Shown: positions 46,830-58,699 of the stretch, in pieces
Position numbering within the stretch: position 1 is the stretch's first letter
Layout of the letters: each line of letters opens with the position of its first letter
Source: Metopolophium dirhodum
Lineage: Eukaryota > Arthropoda > Insecta > Hemiptera > Aphididae
Reading direction: 5' to 3'
Assembly: GCF_019925205.1 (NCBI RefSeq)
Contig: NC_083565.1
Coordinates: 2,957,001-3,021,000, forward strand
Length of the DNA: 64,000 bases
The notes under the pieces: model-generated
Databases searched by the model: none
What the model saw: the letters and a program-made list of their open reading frames with translations, nothing else
Told to the model about the DNA's origin: nothing
Made by a program: the position numbers and the translations under genes

Positions 46830-47765
46830 TTAAAATAAAAAAGGTGGATAAGTGGATGTCGCTCTGCTGTACGGTAGGTTACAAGTGGGTCACTGTAATG
46901 GATGGTGTTAAATTTGAATTCAATGATATAATATCATTGTATAAGAAAAACGATTCTGAGCGAAAACGGTCAGTCAGCCTATGATTTTACCAAGTATATT
47001 TGATGATATTATTGTGAATAAAGTAATTTATATATAACCTATTTACGTGGAGCCTTGTTTTAAATTTTCAATCCTTAGCCATAAAAGTTAAAAATTTATA
47101 AATTTTTAACTACAAAATAATTAATAAATTATAAATTTGATAAATGTTGTCAAAATTTGAACTTTAAATGCTTATAAAAAAAAATTGTGCCTATGTATTT
47201 TTAATATTTTTCAACTGCTATTAGGACGATATATCAGGAGCCTTATATTAAATTTTCACGCTTTTTTACCCAACAAATAAAAATTTATTGATATTTATAG
47301 AAAAAAAAACTAAAAAAATTGAAAACTGACAATGTCCGTAAACAGCTCAAAAAGAGTCAAAATATTTTGTAAATTTTATGGTGTATAGAAAATGCTAATA
47401 TAAACATTCAGTCAAAATTTCATGTCCCTACGGTCATTTGTTTTAGAGTTACACCAAAAACCAAAATCGATTTTCTCTAAAACAGATTTTGCGTAAAAAT
47501 TCCCGTTTTTCCTTAATTTTTCTTTTGTTTTTTACGTCGCGTTTGAAAACTACTGGGAAATTTTTACTTTTGACCCCCCAAAGTACCAACTAGATTCACT
47601 TTCCTATCAGAAAAGTTACTATTGAAGAAAATCCAAGCACTTTTACTGTCCTAAAAGGTGATGACAGACACAAAAATAAAAAAAAATAAAAAAAAATAAA
47701 AAAATAAAAAAAAAACACACATCATTGTAGAATCAATACATTCATCGCTTCGCTCAGAATCTAAA
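46830..47765 (-). mobile_element. family A repeat, right arm of a large inverted repeat
   Basis: It begins AAGGTGGATAAGTGGATGTC (46,841), the B end, and finishes at CGCTTCGCTCAGAATCTAAA, the A end. It is nearly the reverse complement of the left arm except for a ~400-base deletion. At the deletion point its sequence is a hybrid of the two similar phrases flanking the missing segment. This points to recombination or slippage between them. It is non-coding. Confidence 0.85.
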
Positions 47766-49344
47766 ATTGAAAAAATCAATTTCTTAAAATAGTACCTATA
47801 GTGGTTTACTGGTTTTACATTATGTATTTTTTATGACTAATATAGGTACTAATAGATACTAATAACCAATAGGTAACTACACCTATCTTTTAAAATTCAG
47901 ATGCAAAATACCTTTCCCTGAAAAAATTGATACATAAAAATATCGAATATTGAATAATCATAATGTATTAATTTATTAACAAACATTTATACAGTTCAAA
48001 TGAGCCTCTATAGTGTTGGACCACATATTTGGCATAACTATTGCGACAATCCTATTTATCCCGTGCCATTTTACTGCGCTCATCTAAACTTTAAATGATT
48101 ATTTATAAACAAGACGTGTAGGCCAGTAAAATATGATAGATCACCTCGTATAATCCACATACACTTGATATTATAATATTATTAATATATTATCATTGGC
48201 GCTCTTTCATTATATTTTTTATATTTGTCTATGTATAGTAAATAATTTATACTAATACAGGGTTCTATATTTGGTTCTTGTCACGTCGGTATATTTCGAT
48301 GGAGCTGCAGCTGCACCGTAGTAATAATTTATTAACACTTCGCGTCATCATGTATACCTCCCTATACGGCTGTATTATATCTGTATGCATAATAATATAT
48401 ACTAACCTACTACATATTATAATTATATACCTGTGTTATAACAGTGATTCTCTACCTACAGCCCCCGACCAATTTTTAAGCCAAAATACAATATAAAAAT
48501 GACAATTATTTCCGATATAATTAAATTTGTATTAGTTCCTACTTATACCTATTAATATTATAATACATTTTTTTTTCTATTATCGGTGATCCAAGAAAAA
48601 TGGTCTGGATTTACTGCTGTACGACTAATGTTTTTCACATTGACCGACTATTTTTAGGCGAAAACATCGATTGCGGTGAGTTACAGACAAAACGATACTC
48701 GACGATCGAGTTTATCTACTCGTATAATAATTTGACATGTATTTTATATCATATATACACCGCCAAAAGTCTTAAGAGCTTGTGTGCGCGTGGTGTCAAT
48801 GCACCCCACCTCCAGGAATTCAAACACTCGGTGTATATTATATACGTACATATTATACACGTATATTAACTGCAGATTCGTGTGGTGCATACATCTTGAT
48901 TATTATTCGGGCGGTTCGTCTCGGGTGTAAGATGAGTTATATATATTTATAATAGTAATAATAATAATAATAAATAGCGCCGCGGAATTGCGAACGAGCG
49001 ATATATATATTATATTATCACGTTTACGGCAGTGGCAACGACGTGGAGTATATATTATACGTTTTGCATATACAGCAGTGCGAGTATACGAAAATTAGTA
49101 CATTTGAACAGTCTAATGATCACTGAGATAAACAAACTTGTTGAGAAACTTAGAGCCGTAATAATTCTCTCCACTATCCATTTGTAATATTATTTCGTCT
49201 CTTCCACCGATGCCAACGTATACGTGTTATGTATATAAATAATACACGCGCACATCGCATGTGAAATCGTTTTTCCACTTCTCGATATCGCTAATATTGT
49301 ATTCGCTTTGGTTTCATATTTCGAATTGCTATAGTGAAAGATAC
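47766..49344. other. spacer
   Basis: No supported gene. Plus frames at 48,278-48,496 and 48,600-48,869 lack known domains. An (ATA)n run lies at 48,954-48,973 and CpG words follow to about 49,100. Confidence 0.45.
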
Positions 49345-49415
49345 AAAGAGACAGAGAGAGAGTGACAAAGTAGAGAGAGAGAGTGAGAAAGAGACAGAGA
49401 CAGAAACAGACTTAG
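49345..49415 (+). repeat. GA-rich purine tract
   Basis: GAGACAGAGAGAGAGTGAC and AGAGAGAGAGTGAGAAAGAG form an interrupted purine tract of about 70 bases. It may act as a GAGA-type binding region. A similar tract on the opposite strand lies at 52,304-52,345. Confidence 0.85.
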
Positions 49416-49848
49416 AGGGATACAAACAAAGTGCTCAAACCTCCACCATCGTAATATAATATAGAGCAGGCGTCATTTTGTCTATCGCCATAGAGGCCGT
49501 ACTCCATATTATTTTCAATAAATAGAACACAGTGACATAGACACGGTTTTTAATGTTGGGAGACCCCGTTATCAATTGATGAAAACAGATAAGACTATAT
49601 ATAGGTATGTGGATAAGCCATGAAAGTTGCGCAAATAAGTATCAACATATTTTTCAAGCATATACGATCAACAAATTATTTGATTAAACATTTTCCTTAT
49701 AGTTTGATATAATAATATACTATTAGTTATAATATATAATATTCTTAAGCTTAATGATTAAAAATTAATTAGGTATTTTCAAATAACCGATTTGTTATAT
49801 AAAATTATAAAATATTCAAACCTAACCTTCAGAAAGCACTGGCAATGA

Positions 49849-49996
49849 GGGGGAGCCCCCCAGTTTTATCCGAAGTCCCTCCAGTTTTTTAATCATATTT
49901 TAGCTTAAAATATTAATTATCAGAGTTTGTACTGCTGATACAATTTTAGCCCTCCCCTCCCAGAAAAATGTCCCTAGTTGAACCTATGGCACTGCA
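49849..49996. mobile_element. degenerate hAT-like MITE
   Basis: The left end GCACTGGCAATGAGGGGGAG and the right end, inward from 49,996, GCAGTGCCATAGGTTC, are weak inverted termini of the CAGTGGC-type. G/C-rich tracts (GGGGGAGCCCCCC; CCCTCCCCTCCC) lie just inside. No clear target duplication. The assignment is tentative. Confidence 0.35.
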
Positions 49997-52303
49997 TAGG
50001 TAGAAATAATGATATTATAATTTTAGATTCTTACCTTTAATTAAATCATCTATATAAAACACATCAAATGTGTCTGAATTCTAAAGAAACCCATACATTT
50101 CATGAAATCTGAAAATTTTTATTTTAATAGTCTACAAAATATTTTAAATATTGTTACAGTTAAAAAAAAAACAATTTTATATTTAAAAGTATTAATTGAG
50201 CATTGATTGTTATTATATGATCCTAAACTATAATCGTAAGACTACTACCATAAAAGTGAAAAATTAACGTAAGAAATATTTTCAACTATAATATTTTATT
50301 TTATTTTAGTGAGTTGATGCTGCAGACTAACAACTAATCACATGTTTGGAGGAAATAAACTATGATCGAAATAAAAATAAAATAAAACATATTGAAAAGA
50401 CAAATTTAATTTAATACAAATAGTATATATAGCCGTAACAGTATCTGAGAAAAACGTCTCAAGCCAATATAACTTTTAATAACTTAATTCACTACAGTCT
50501 GGATTATTTCAAGCTCTTTCGAAAAGTTTATGGTCATTGCAGGAATACGTGTTATGATTATGATAATCTGGCCGGCCCTATTCCGCGCGGTATCGCCTAT
50601 TCTGGGCACGATCGCTCGTCCAGATTACTTGATATACACATTTTCAAAAATATAATAACCAAATAAACTTCGGCGTAAAAATCATTTATTCTAATGACTG
50701 TTTTTGTTTTATTTTATGTAATAAAATACAATGGAGTTGGTATTATATTGTATATTACGTTTTTGTTTATAAATAAACCATAGGCAGTTTCAATAGAATA
50801 TAAATTATCAAATAATATAAGAAAAGTGTAAAATTAAAAAAAAAAAAATCAAAACGGCAGTGTCATAGAACATAGATACCTACAAGAAAAAATAAGGCAA
50901 TACATAAAATATTTACTTTAAAAAAAAAAAAACCACAATCAAAATGATCGTATGAAAACATGATATAACTATAGTTTGACGCATACAGTATTAAAAATAA
51001 TATTCCTCGGTAGTCTGTTTAAAAAAACATTTATCTGAATTTTGAATTGATTAACAATAAATATAGGCATGTATTTATTTTTTTTGTTATATCTAAACGA
51101 GTTTTAAACATAAATAACAATATATACTTAGGTCTTCGTCTTTGTCCAGACTCCGGGGAGTATTTCAACTGACTAAATATTGTTTAAGAACAATAATAAT
51201 ATATGATTTATAACAATCTTGAATTCAAACGTTTTTATGTACACATAATTTTTGTATTTTACTAACCTATAATATTTTGTTTTATTTATTTTCCTTGTCG
51301 TGTTTGCTTAAACGATGGATATTATTATACTTATATAGTTATTTAAAATAAAGCTATTAACTACTTATGTAATAATAATATTACTGTTTCGTATTAATTG
51401 TTGGTACCTATTATAATTGAGCGCTCAATCAAAATCAATTAAAAATATTAAAAATATTTGAAATTTGAATAAACACGTCATCGCGGAGGTATAATGAAAA
51501 CAATGAAACAATATTGCGTCTGACAAGTCCGTTTAAACATTGTTGATTTTTACACACATAATATAGATATATAGTGCGTATATTATCGAAAACACAATAC
51601 ATCGACCGCTGTCAATCCAAAATAACATTGGTTTTCAATTAAAGCGTTATCAATCGGCCAAATACGCAACGCGTATTTAGAAGGTACTTGATTATCAGAA
51701 AATAATTAAAATATTATTAGTTTAAAATAGTTTATTTTAGCAAAGTCTATATAAATATCAATAGGACATAGGTATACATGAATTTGAGTTAAACATATAA
51801 TATTACACATTTTCAACCAAAAATTATACTTTTTGAAATATTGAATATTTAATTTGTATAATATTTAAAATTCGATTTTGGGAGGAGTCTTATTAAAACT
51901 TTAACTATCTATACATAACCTAAAATCCCGTTTTGAGTACGTTACTTTTTCCATACATCGTCCGCTGATATTAAGTGGATATTAAGTCTGATATAAGTCT
52001 GATATTAAGAAGAAGACTTCGGTAGGTGATGAATGAAAGCTGCAGCAGGACGTTTCCGCTCATATTATAATAATGATGACAAATAACAAAACAATTATCG
52101 ATTGTGACGACATCACCGCCGCCGACATAGAAACATAGTTTCACTTTTTTTCGAACGTCTCTATATTATACAACAGCTGATAGGTACTACCCCTACTATG
52201 ATACAGGTTTAAACCACATATTATAATGTGCAGGACTATGTACGTTATCGTCGTAAAATCAACCACGAAATTTGTGCTCAACTCGTTGTTCGTACTCGAC
52301 GCT
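49997..52303. other. AT-rich spacer
   Basis: No gene was seen. A GC-richer patch at 50,560-50,625 (GGCCGGCCCTATTCCGCGCG) stands alone. Confidence 0.5.
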
Positions 52304-52345
52304 TCTCTCTCTTTCTCTCTCCCTCACACTCACTCTCACTCACAC
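52304..52345 (+). repeat. CT/CA-rich pyrimidine tract
   Basis: CTTCTCTCTCTTTCTCTCTC and CCTCACACTCACTCTCACTC form a polypyrimidine tract on the plus strand immediately before a GC-rich pocket. Confidence 0.85.
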
Positions 52346-53290
52346 CGTTTTTCCGTAAGATTATATTAAACTCCGGGGGTCGATAAAGTATATAGTAGTA
52401 AAAGTCGCAGGGTGCAACACCATTGGCACACTCGGTGGCGCGGCGTGCAGAGAAGTAGTTGGTATATATAATAACGACGCGACGGTCTCGAGTTTTTCGG
52501 TGAATTTCCCCGGGTAATTAATGCCAACGGTTTCTGGCGTGGAAAGGCGCCTGCGGGACTTTTTCGGGCGGCGAAAGAAAATAAACGAAAGAGCGAATAG
52601 CCCCGAGAGTAAAAAAAAAATAAATAAAAGAGAATAAAAATATGATGTTTATATACATATAGAGGAGGAATGAGAGATGTTCGATCGTGGGGGGGGGGGC
52701 GAAAGGGGGTGGAAAAGAAACTACTCTCCGACACTAGGCGTTATAGACACGCGGTATTATATTTTATTCAGATGCAGCTCACGTCTTTACATTTTTTTTT
52801 CTTGGTACCTACTTGCTCCTCTACCTTACCTCAACTCCCAACAACGTTCACCCCACACGCCGCCGGCGGCCATACCGCGCGTGTATACAATACTACCGTG
52901 TGTATAGTGTGTATATAGTATTATACGGTCCTGTCGCTATCACATGTATAGGTACTATACTAACCCGTTGTATACATATATATATATTATAATATGTACA
53001 TTGTACATGAATATACGCGTATTATACGGTCGCCACTTAAGAGATTTCTCGATTGCTTTTTCGCGCAACATAAATTCCGTCCGAAAACGAAACGGCAAAC
53101 TGCACACGGACGCCGCGCGGAAAACAAACAAGAAAATATAATCATGACCGGTCCCACCCGCCCTTTAGCCCTGGCTGATATCCCGTTTTCGGGTCTTGTA
53201 ACGACCTGCGATGCGCTTACATAATGCGTATATATTATATGCACGCACCGCCACTGCCACTGGTATCGACGTTGAAATATATTATAACGT
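52346..53290. other. GC-rich pocket
   Basis: CpG-rich patches at 52,420-52,610, a G10 run at 52,689-52,698 and GCCGCCGGCGGCC at 52,860-52,872. Several overlapping frames on both strands (the longest minus, 52,366-52,734, 122 codons) contradict each other and match nothing known. It could be a promoter region, with the pyrimidine tract just upstream. Confidence 0.35.
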
Positions 53291-53462
53291 ATTCCCGGCA
53301 GACCGGAGCGGATCCCGTGCACAGACGTACCGATGTTGTAGACGCATATATGTCTATATATATTATAAATTATAATATTATACCCAAACGAGCGCACGAA
53401 CGCATAATAATATGTATAACCTGCGAAGTGTAATGGGTACGATCACGATACAACTATAAATA
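53291..53462 (+). repeat. local duplication, copy 1
   Basis: ATTCCCGG, GTGCACAGACGTACCGATG, GCGCACGAACGCATAATAAT, ATATGTATAACCTGC and GCGAAGTGTAAT occur here in order. The same order recurs about 490 bases downstream. Confidence 0.75.
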
Positions 53463-53790
53463 GGTGTAATAATATTATGTCAGCGACTTATCAACCACAC
53501 ATACTTTGCTGTGGTCACTAGATGCGAAACAACTGGATGTACCAATGTGTTCATATTATTATCTAATAGAAGTAAGGAATATAATATACTAAGGGCACAA
53601 CTATACTGAAGTTGTATACTTTTATTATGATTTATAATACCTAACGAAAACAGCAGCTGTGACCAACAGCGCAAACTCAGACCGAAATTGAATATATTTT
53701 ACGCTATGTTGTCAACACAGCTACACATAGTTAACTATAATATAATGACTAGTGGATCAAATGAGGACGATTAATAATTAGGCATTTTTT

Positions 53791-53941
53791 ATTCCCGGTT
53801 TCCAGTGCACAGACGTACTGATGTAGCCGCATACACCTATACATATTATAATATTATATTGTTATACTCATACAAGTGCACGAATGCATAATAATATGTA
53901 TAACCTGCAGCGAAGTGTAATAATATAATTACTATAAATAA
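53791..53941 (+). repeat. local duplication, copy 2
   Basis: The second copy has ATTCCCGG, GTGCACAGACGTACTGATG, GTGCACGAATGCATAATAAT, ATATGTATAACCTGC and GCGAAGTGTAAT in the same order, with small indels. Several CpG sites of copy 1 are TpG or CpA here. Confidence 0.75.
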
Positions 53942-54814
53942 TATGTATAAAATTTGAACGATAACTAATTAGAAATTTTTATCAGCACAGTTTCCTCGTC
54001 GCACTGAGTCGAGTATTTTGCTTCGCCGTATTATAATCGCGTGTTCAGTTTTCTCGGTAATCCTGCATTTTTTTTTTTGTTCAATGATACAAAAAAAAAA
54101 AACATTAAACGGATTTTTCACTGCAGATAACTAATTCTTATTAAATCGAAGCATTTCGAAGTAAACTTGTTATTAAAAAAAAATATCAACAATAACGATA
54201 CCTCCATCCAACATCCCACGCAGGCGGATTCACTGAGCAGCGGTCGACTTTTTTAACCGTACATTATTCGAGTCACTATATTACGAGATAATGACGTATA
54301 ATAATAAATTATAGATCTTGGGCGAATACATTGGACCCATGAAATGTCATATGGTATAACCGTTTGGGTTAATAAATCGCAGGTTAGATCGTTTCTGATT
54401 ACCGTGGAAAACGACTTCCCCACGAAAACTGCGCCAAATTAACTTTATTTATGTTTACTGCTCTCGCTTAAACTGGACCAATCAGGTATAACCGCGCACT
54501 GGCCGTTTCTTATCGTCGGAAAAAAATGTGGCGGTAAACTGCGCCAGAAATAAATATTTGAAATTACGGTAAATTTTCTAGTCAGTTATTACAAGATATT
54601 AATTTTGGCCAGAATTGTGGTTATTGTAAAAATATATACCCGTAATTTTTGTATTATAAACTATTATACTTTTATGACTTATAGAAAGTTAAGATACAAT
54701 TATCTTACCAGTATAATAATATTATGCAATATCGGTCTAGAAGTACCTATATTGTGAATTCAACTTAATTAACATTTCCGTTATAATTCCAGTTTTTATT
54801 AAAGTTGTCCAAAT
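53942..54814. other. spacer with promoter-like motifs
   Basis: Near 54,430-54,550 an ACTGCGCCAAATT site (E2F-like core), GACCAATCAGG (CCAAT-like) and a second AACTGCGCCAG lie close together. No start site or exon was recognised. Confidence 0.3.
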
Positions 54815-55210
54815 ATTATTATTATTATTTTTTTTTATTATTATTCATTTAAGTAATTTACAATCTATACAACATTATGTACAATGAGCAAATAGGATAT
54901 TTAATATAGTATAAGTAGCAGAATTTAACATTTTTGGGCAGGCACTCAGCAGCACCACCCGACTAAATTAAATACTTAATATATAAAAGAAACATTTAAA
55001 TATCAAAATTCTAAAACAAAAAAAAAAAAAAAATGTTAAAAATAGAGTTTATTAAAAAAATATAAAAATTGTGCAAGATAGATGAATGCTAGATGAATGA
55101 ACTATAATACGACGTATCATTGTATCGACATTATCTAATGAGGTATTTAGCTTGAATTCCTTAGTGCCAGTTAATACAATTCATTTTATTATATTATTCA
55201 TAGCAATACG
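54815..55210 (-). mobile_element. possible retroposon 3' end
   Basis: On the minus strand, GTGGTGCTGCTGAGTGCC (about 54,957-54,940) is followed by AATGTTGTATAGATTGTAAA and a tail of AAT/A-rich repeats at 54,815-54,845. This resembles a LINE 3' untranslated end, but no coding relic was recovered. Confidence 0.22.
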
Positions 55211-56233
55211 TGTCCTACGACGTTAAAAATATGTAATTTATGTTCAATATTTTTTATTTTATTTTATTTATTCATCAATTGTATTTGTTGTATTAATTAT
55301 ACACATTATTATAACAAACAGCAATTTACACATACAATTTTCACCCTGAATAAAAACCAGAGTGTAGTGTGTGGTTTTGTTATTACCTGTACTTACGCGC
55401 AATTTACAATCGTCACGCCATATCACTATATCCATATTATGTTATTTTTTTTGGCGAAAAAACGATCTTATTCATTTTCCCTTTAATTACCGTTTGTAGA
55501 TCAATTGTAATAATAACCTAATTTAAATAACTAACATAATATTTATATTATGATTAGCCGCGGTAGGTATTAGGTATTGTATATAGTACTGCACTACTTC
55601 GTAAAGTTAGTATGATTTAATGAACACAAACATTTTTTTTAATGTCAATTGACCATATTTCGACGAGGTACATTTTGGAGTTATTCGAGACGCGTGCCTC
55701 TATAGTTGACACACTTGCCAAACAACCATACATACATACTAAAATACATCCTTTGATGTTCCGACAACGTTCGGATCGGTTGAACCGAACGATTCATAAA
55801 CATCGGACACACGTTTGAATTATAATACAATTACATTATACACATTAGAGCAAAAAAAAAACTCCGATGAGTGTGTCGTCGGTTCGTTTGTGTACTTGAT
55901 AATAGTTATATTATACTTATTTAATAGAATTTATCATAGTGCTTTGCTAAAAATCGTGCCATACACAGCGTTATGCGATTATTTTACGAAGGTTTTCAGA
56001 GGATTTCCCGACCCCGTCCATATATTATTATTATAATAGTATGTAAATACAATAAATTATAATTTCTAAATAACGGTCGTACATGTAGGAACTGTATATT
56101 ATTGTATATCGCTACAGTGAATGATAATAATATAGCCACATAAGTGACTTTGTGCATCTACCTTGTATATCCTCGGGAAACGTGTGACTCGCCCTAGTAT
56201 CGACAGGAGGTGATCATCAAGACTAGTTTTTTC
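55211..56233. other. spacer upstream of the 56.2-kb candidate exon
   Basis: AT-rich until about 55,670, then more CpG words (CGGATCGGTTGAACCGAACG at 55,771-55,790). A frame at 55,815-56,036 with a non-ATG start is not called. Confidence 0.4.
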
Positions 56234-56356
56234 AGTGCACAACACTGTAGTAATTAATAATATAAACATACGAAAAAGCGACGCGAAAACGGTTGACGCC
56301 GGTCATACATTTAGATTCACAAATCGGAATTTTATCGCACAATTTACAACACTATG
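56234..56356 (+). other. candidate first coding exon ending in ATG|GTAAGT
   Basis: TTTTTTCAGTGCAC (56,227-56,240) contains the arthropod initiator TCAGTG, giving a possible start at A56,234. About 120 bases later ACACTATG|GTAAGTAT is a near-ideal splice donor (exon ends 56,356) directly after an ATG. No other ATG occurs between the possible start and this one, so translation would begin here and the intron would follow the initiator Met. Such an intron position is known in animal calmodulin and cofilin genes, but also elsewhere. No matching second exon was recognised downstream. TTTTTTCAG|T could also be read as a 3' splice site, making this an internal leader exon. No TATA box was seen. Confidence 0.45.
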
Positions 56357-56717
56357 GTAAGTATACTCACAGAAAAAAAATGGTCGAGAAAAGGCTCTTG
56401 AAGGCGCGATCACAAATCGTACGGTGGATAGGTAAAGACATGGATAAGACGGCCGCGATGACTTTATCGTAAGAAAAAAATATACGATGAAAACTTATTG
56501 TATTTTATAAGAATTACCGGTGGAAAATAAAGCGGTTCCCACTAGACGAGAGTACAATAATAATAATAATACCATAGACAATAATATTATTTGTCGTCTA
56601 GGTCATGCTTACCGTGGTTGGAATGCACAGATTTAGAACCCCACTAGATTATCGAACACGGCGCGTTAGTATGCGAATTCCGCAGTGAGGTTATATTATA
56701 ATACCACGGTATGCTCG

Positions 56718-56758
56718 GCCCATAGAGTGGTATAATATACGTATGCCACTCTATGGGC
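56718..56758. repeat. 13-bp inverted repeat, 15-base loop
   Basis: GCCCATAGAGTGG at 56,718-56,730 is matched exactly by its reverse complement at 56,746-56,758, separated by an AT-rich 15-base loop (TATAATATACGTATG). It could form a stable hairpin and lies about 220-260 bases before the start motif at 56,982. Confidence 0.9.
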
Positions 56759-56970
56759 GACCGTCGCCGTCCATATTATCATTGCTCACAGATTATAATA
56801 ATTTACTGGCTGCACTGTATTTTCCGAGCAGTATTTGGCCTAAATTGGTTTAAACGACGTTATTGTCACCGGTTTTTTCTACACGTCCGTCCAGCCGCCG
56901 GCCGATTTTCGATCGAACTGTTTCGAAATTGCCGCTAGTTCGCAGGTGTGAATTTATTGTTTTGTGCAGT

Positions 56971-57181
56971 GTGAACTGTTCAGTGCGATGAAATGCCGAC
57001 CGTGAATGTTGACAAAATGTTTTCGTCAACGCCACTTGAAAATTCATGGCTCAGTACGTATAGTGTTAACATTTAGCAGGCAGAAAGAATTTCGCTGAAA
57101 CGAATCTCGATTGAGCATTTTCATTATCATATTCGACGTTCTGCTAGTTTCCCGAGAATGAGGCAAGAGGCACTCGTAAAG
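56971..57181 (+). other. candidate exon with strong donor at 57,182
   Basis: It ends in GTAAAG|GTAAGC, a strong donor. The upstream boundary could be an initiator (GTTCAGTG, A56,982) or a 3' splice site (TTATTGTTTTGTGCAG|, exon from 56,971). The last ATG (57,158) opens MRQEALVK in phase 0 up to the donor, a possible start of a protein. Several earlier ATGs lie in the exon, including MPTVNVDKMF from 56,993, which stops at 57,074, so translation from 57,158 is not assured. It cannot continue directly from the ATG exon at 56,356, because that phase meets a stop. An alternative first exon or non-coding leader is most likely. The minus frames here are shadows. Confidence 0.35.
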
Positions 57182-57462
57182 GTAAGCTATATCGACGGCC
57201 ATCGGCAATTTTATTATTCCCAGGTTTCCTGTAAAAACACTCGGCAATAATAGTCTCTAAGTTAATTTATTATTTGAAATACATGTATTTACATATGATA
57301 TGTAATTATGTATACAGTAACTCACATGTAGCCGAGTAGGTTTGGAAAAATCTACTAAAATAATATAATACACAGATAATCAGTGGTCACATTTTCAAAG
57401 TATTAAAATACATTTTTTTTTTTTTTAAATATAAACATTGTAAATACTTAAATTGGTAACTA
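57182..57462. other. spacer or intron
   Basis: No exon or repeat was recognised. Confidence 0.5.
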
Positions 57463-58073
57463 TAGTGTCATAGCCAGAGGTTGGGCACGTGCCCCCCCCC
57501 CTCCCAAAAAAAATGTTAGGTAGGAAATGGATTTTTGATTTGTAGTATCGTTTAATTAGTATAGACGTATTATAGTACCGAATTATTATTTATTTTTTTC
57601 AAAATTCACTTTTACTTAAGTAGGTATTACTAAAAAAAAATTCGCTCCCTACAAAACACAGACAAAATGCGGAGAAATTCTTATATTTTTTCGAAATTAA
57701 ATTGGACTTCTGGAAGTATATTTTTTTCCGCTTATTGGTCTAAATGCATAAGAAACGACCAGCTTTCAAAAGCCCTAATATAGTCTTGTATTTTTGTTAC
57801 TACATTTTAATAATATTCGAACAAAAAATGGAATATTTTGTTTACATATATATTAATGAATACATTGCTCTATGGTTTACAATAATATTAATACATTGTT
57901 ATAACTTATATTAAATGTAGGTACCATATTTGTTAACATAAATATAATATAGTCATAAAAAGAGTAGATATACTTTATGAACGAAGGGGTCATAATTAGT
58001 TATTCTAGCATTTCAAAGGCTAGAGAAAAAAATTAAATGCCCTCCCCAAAAAGTCTTTCTGGCTACGGCACTG
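57463..58073. mobile_element. hAT-like MITE, about 610 bp
   Basis: The left end TAGTGTCATAGCCAGAGG and the right end, inward from 58,073, CAGTGCCGTAGCCAGAAAG, are inverted termini of the widespread CAGTGGCGTAGCCAG type. G/C-rich tracts follow (GCCCCCCCCCTCCC; GCCCTCCCC). The flanks GGTAACTA and ATAACCTA are compatible with a worn 8-bp target duplication. The interior is AT-rich and non-coding. Confidence 0.75.
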
Positions 58074-58699
58074 ATAACCTATTACGTGATTTTAATATAT
58101 TTGATAGTAATAATACAAAACACTTTTAAAAAAGTAGAGTATAATATTATAGTTGTATATCTGTTGACTTGGTCTTCGTTAAATTTAAAAATATTATGTA
58201 GGTAATCATTATATAAAATGAAAAAAAACATTTATGTATACAAAACACTTAGTTCTACAAATACCAACCGGTTAACCAATATAAGAAGGATTGCCTATAA
58301 TAATTTAATATTATAAATTACCAATCTTATAGAAACTTCGATTTTCTCGTATAAACTGCTCCAAATGTCTTACATTTTTAATATTATTTTTTTTCAAACT
58401 GGATCAAACGCGCATAATCCAGATAAAATATCCACATCTATAATATAGTTATGGTAGAGAAGCAATTCGTGTGACACTAGATTAACTACAAGCCGTGCCG
58501 TATAACGCATATTATGAAAATGTATTATTTTTTCCTTTTAAAAGGATGCAACAAAAACGTCCCTGCAGTGATCTTGGTCTAGTCCAATAACTGCCAGCAG
58601 TCTAACAGTATACATATTTACATGTAGACGCCATCACAATATACGCGTATATTCATATAATATATATATATACATACAATATGCATACATATTATATAT
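58074..58699. other. AT-rich spacer
   Basis: No gene was seen. TA-type palindromic repeats lie at 58,650-58,715. Confidence 0.5.

Noticed and set aside
52366..53433. Many overlapping ORFs of 60-136 codons on both strands
   Set aside because: Mutually exclusive frames in a GC-rich pocket, with no known domain and no splice signals.
56993..57076. MPTVNV... start resembling a phenylalanyl-tRNA synthetase beta N-terminus
   Set aside because: The resemblance ends after six residues and the frame stops at 57,074.
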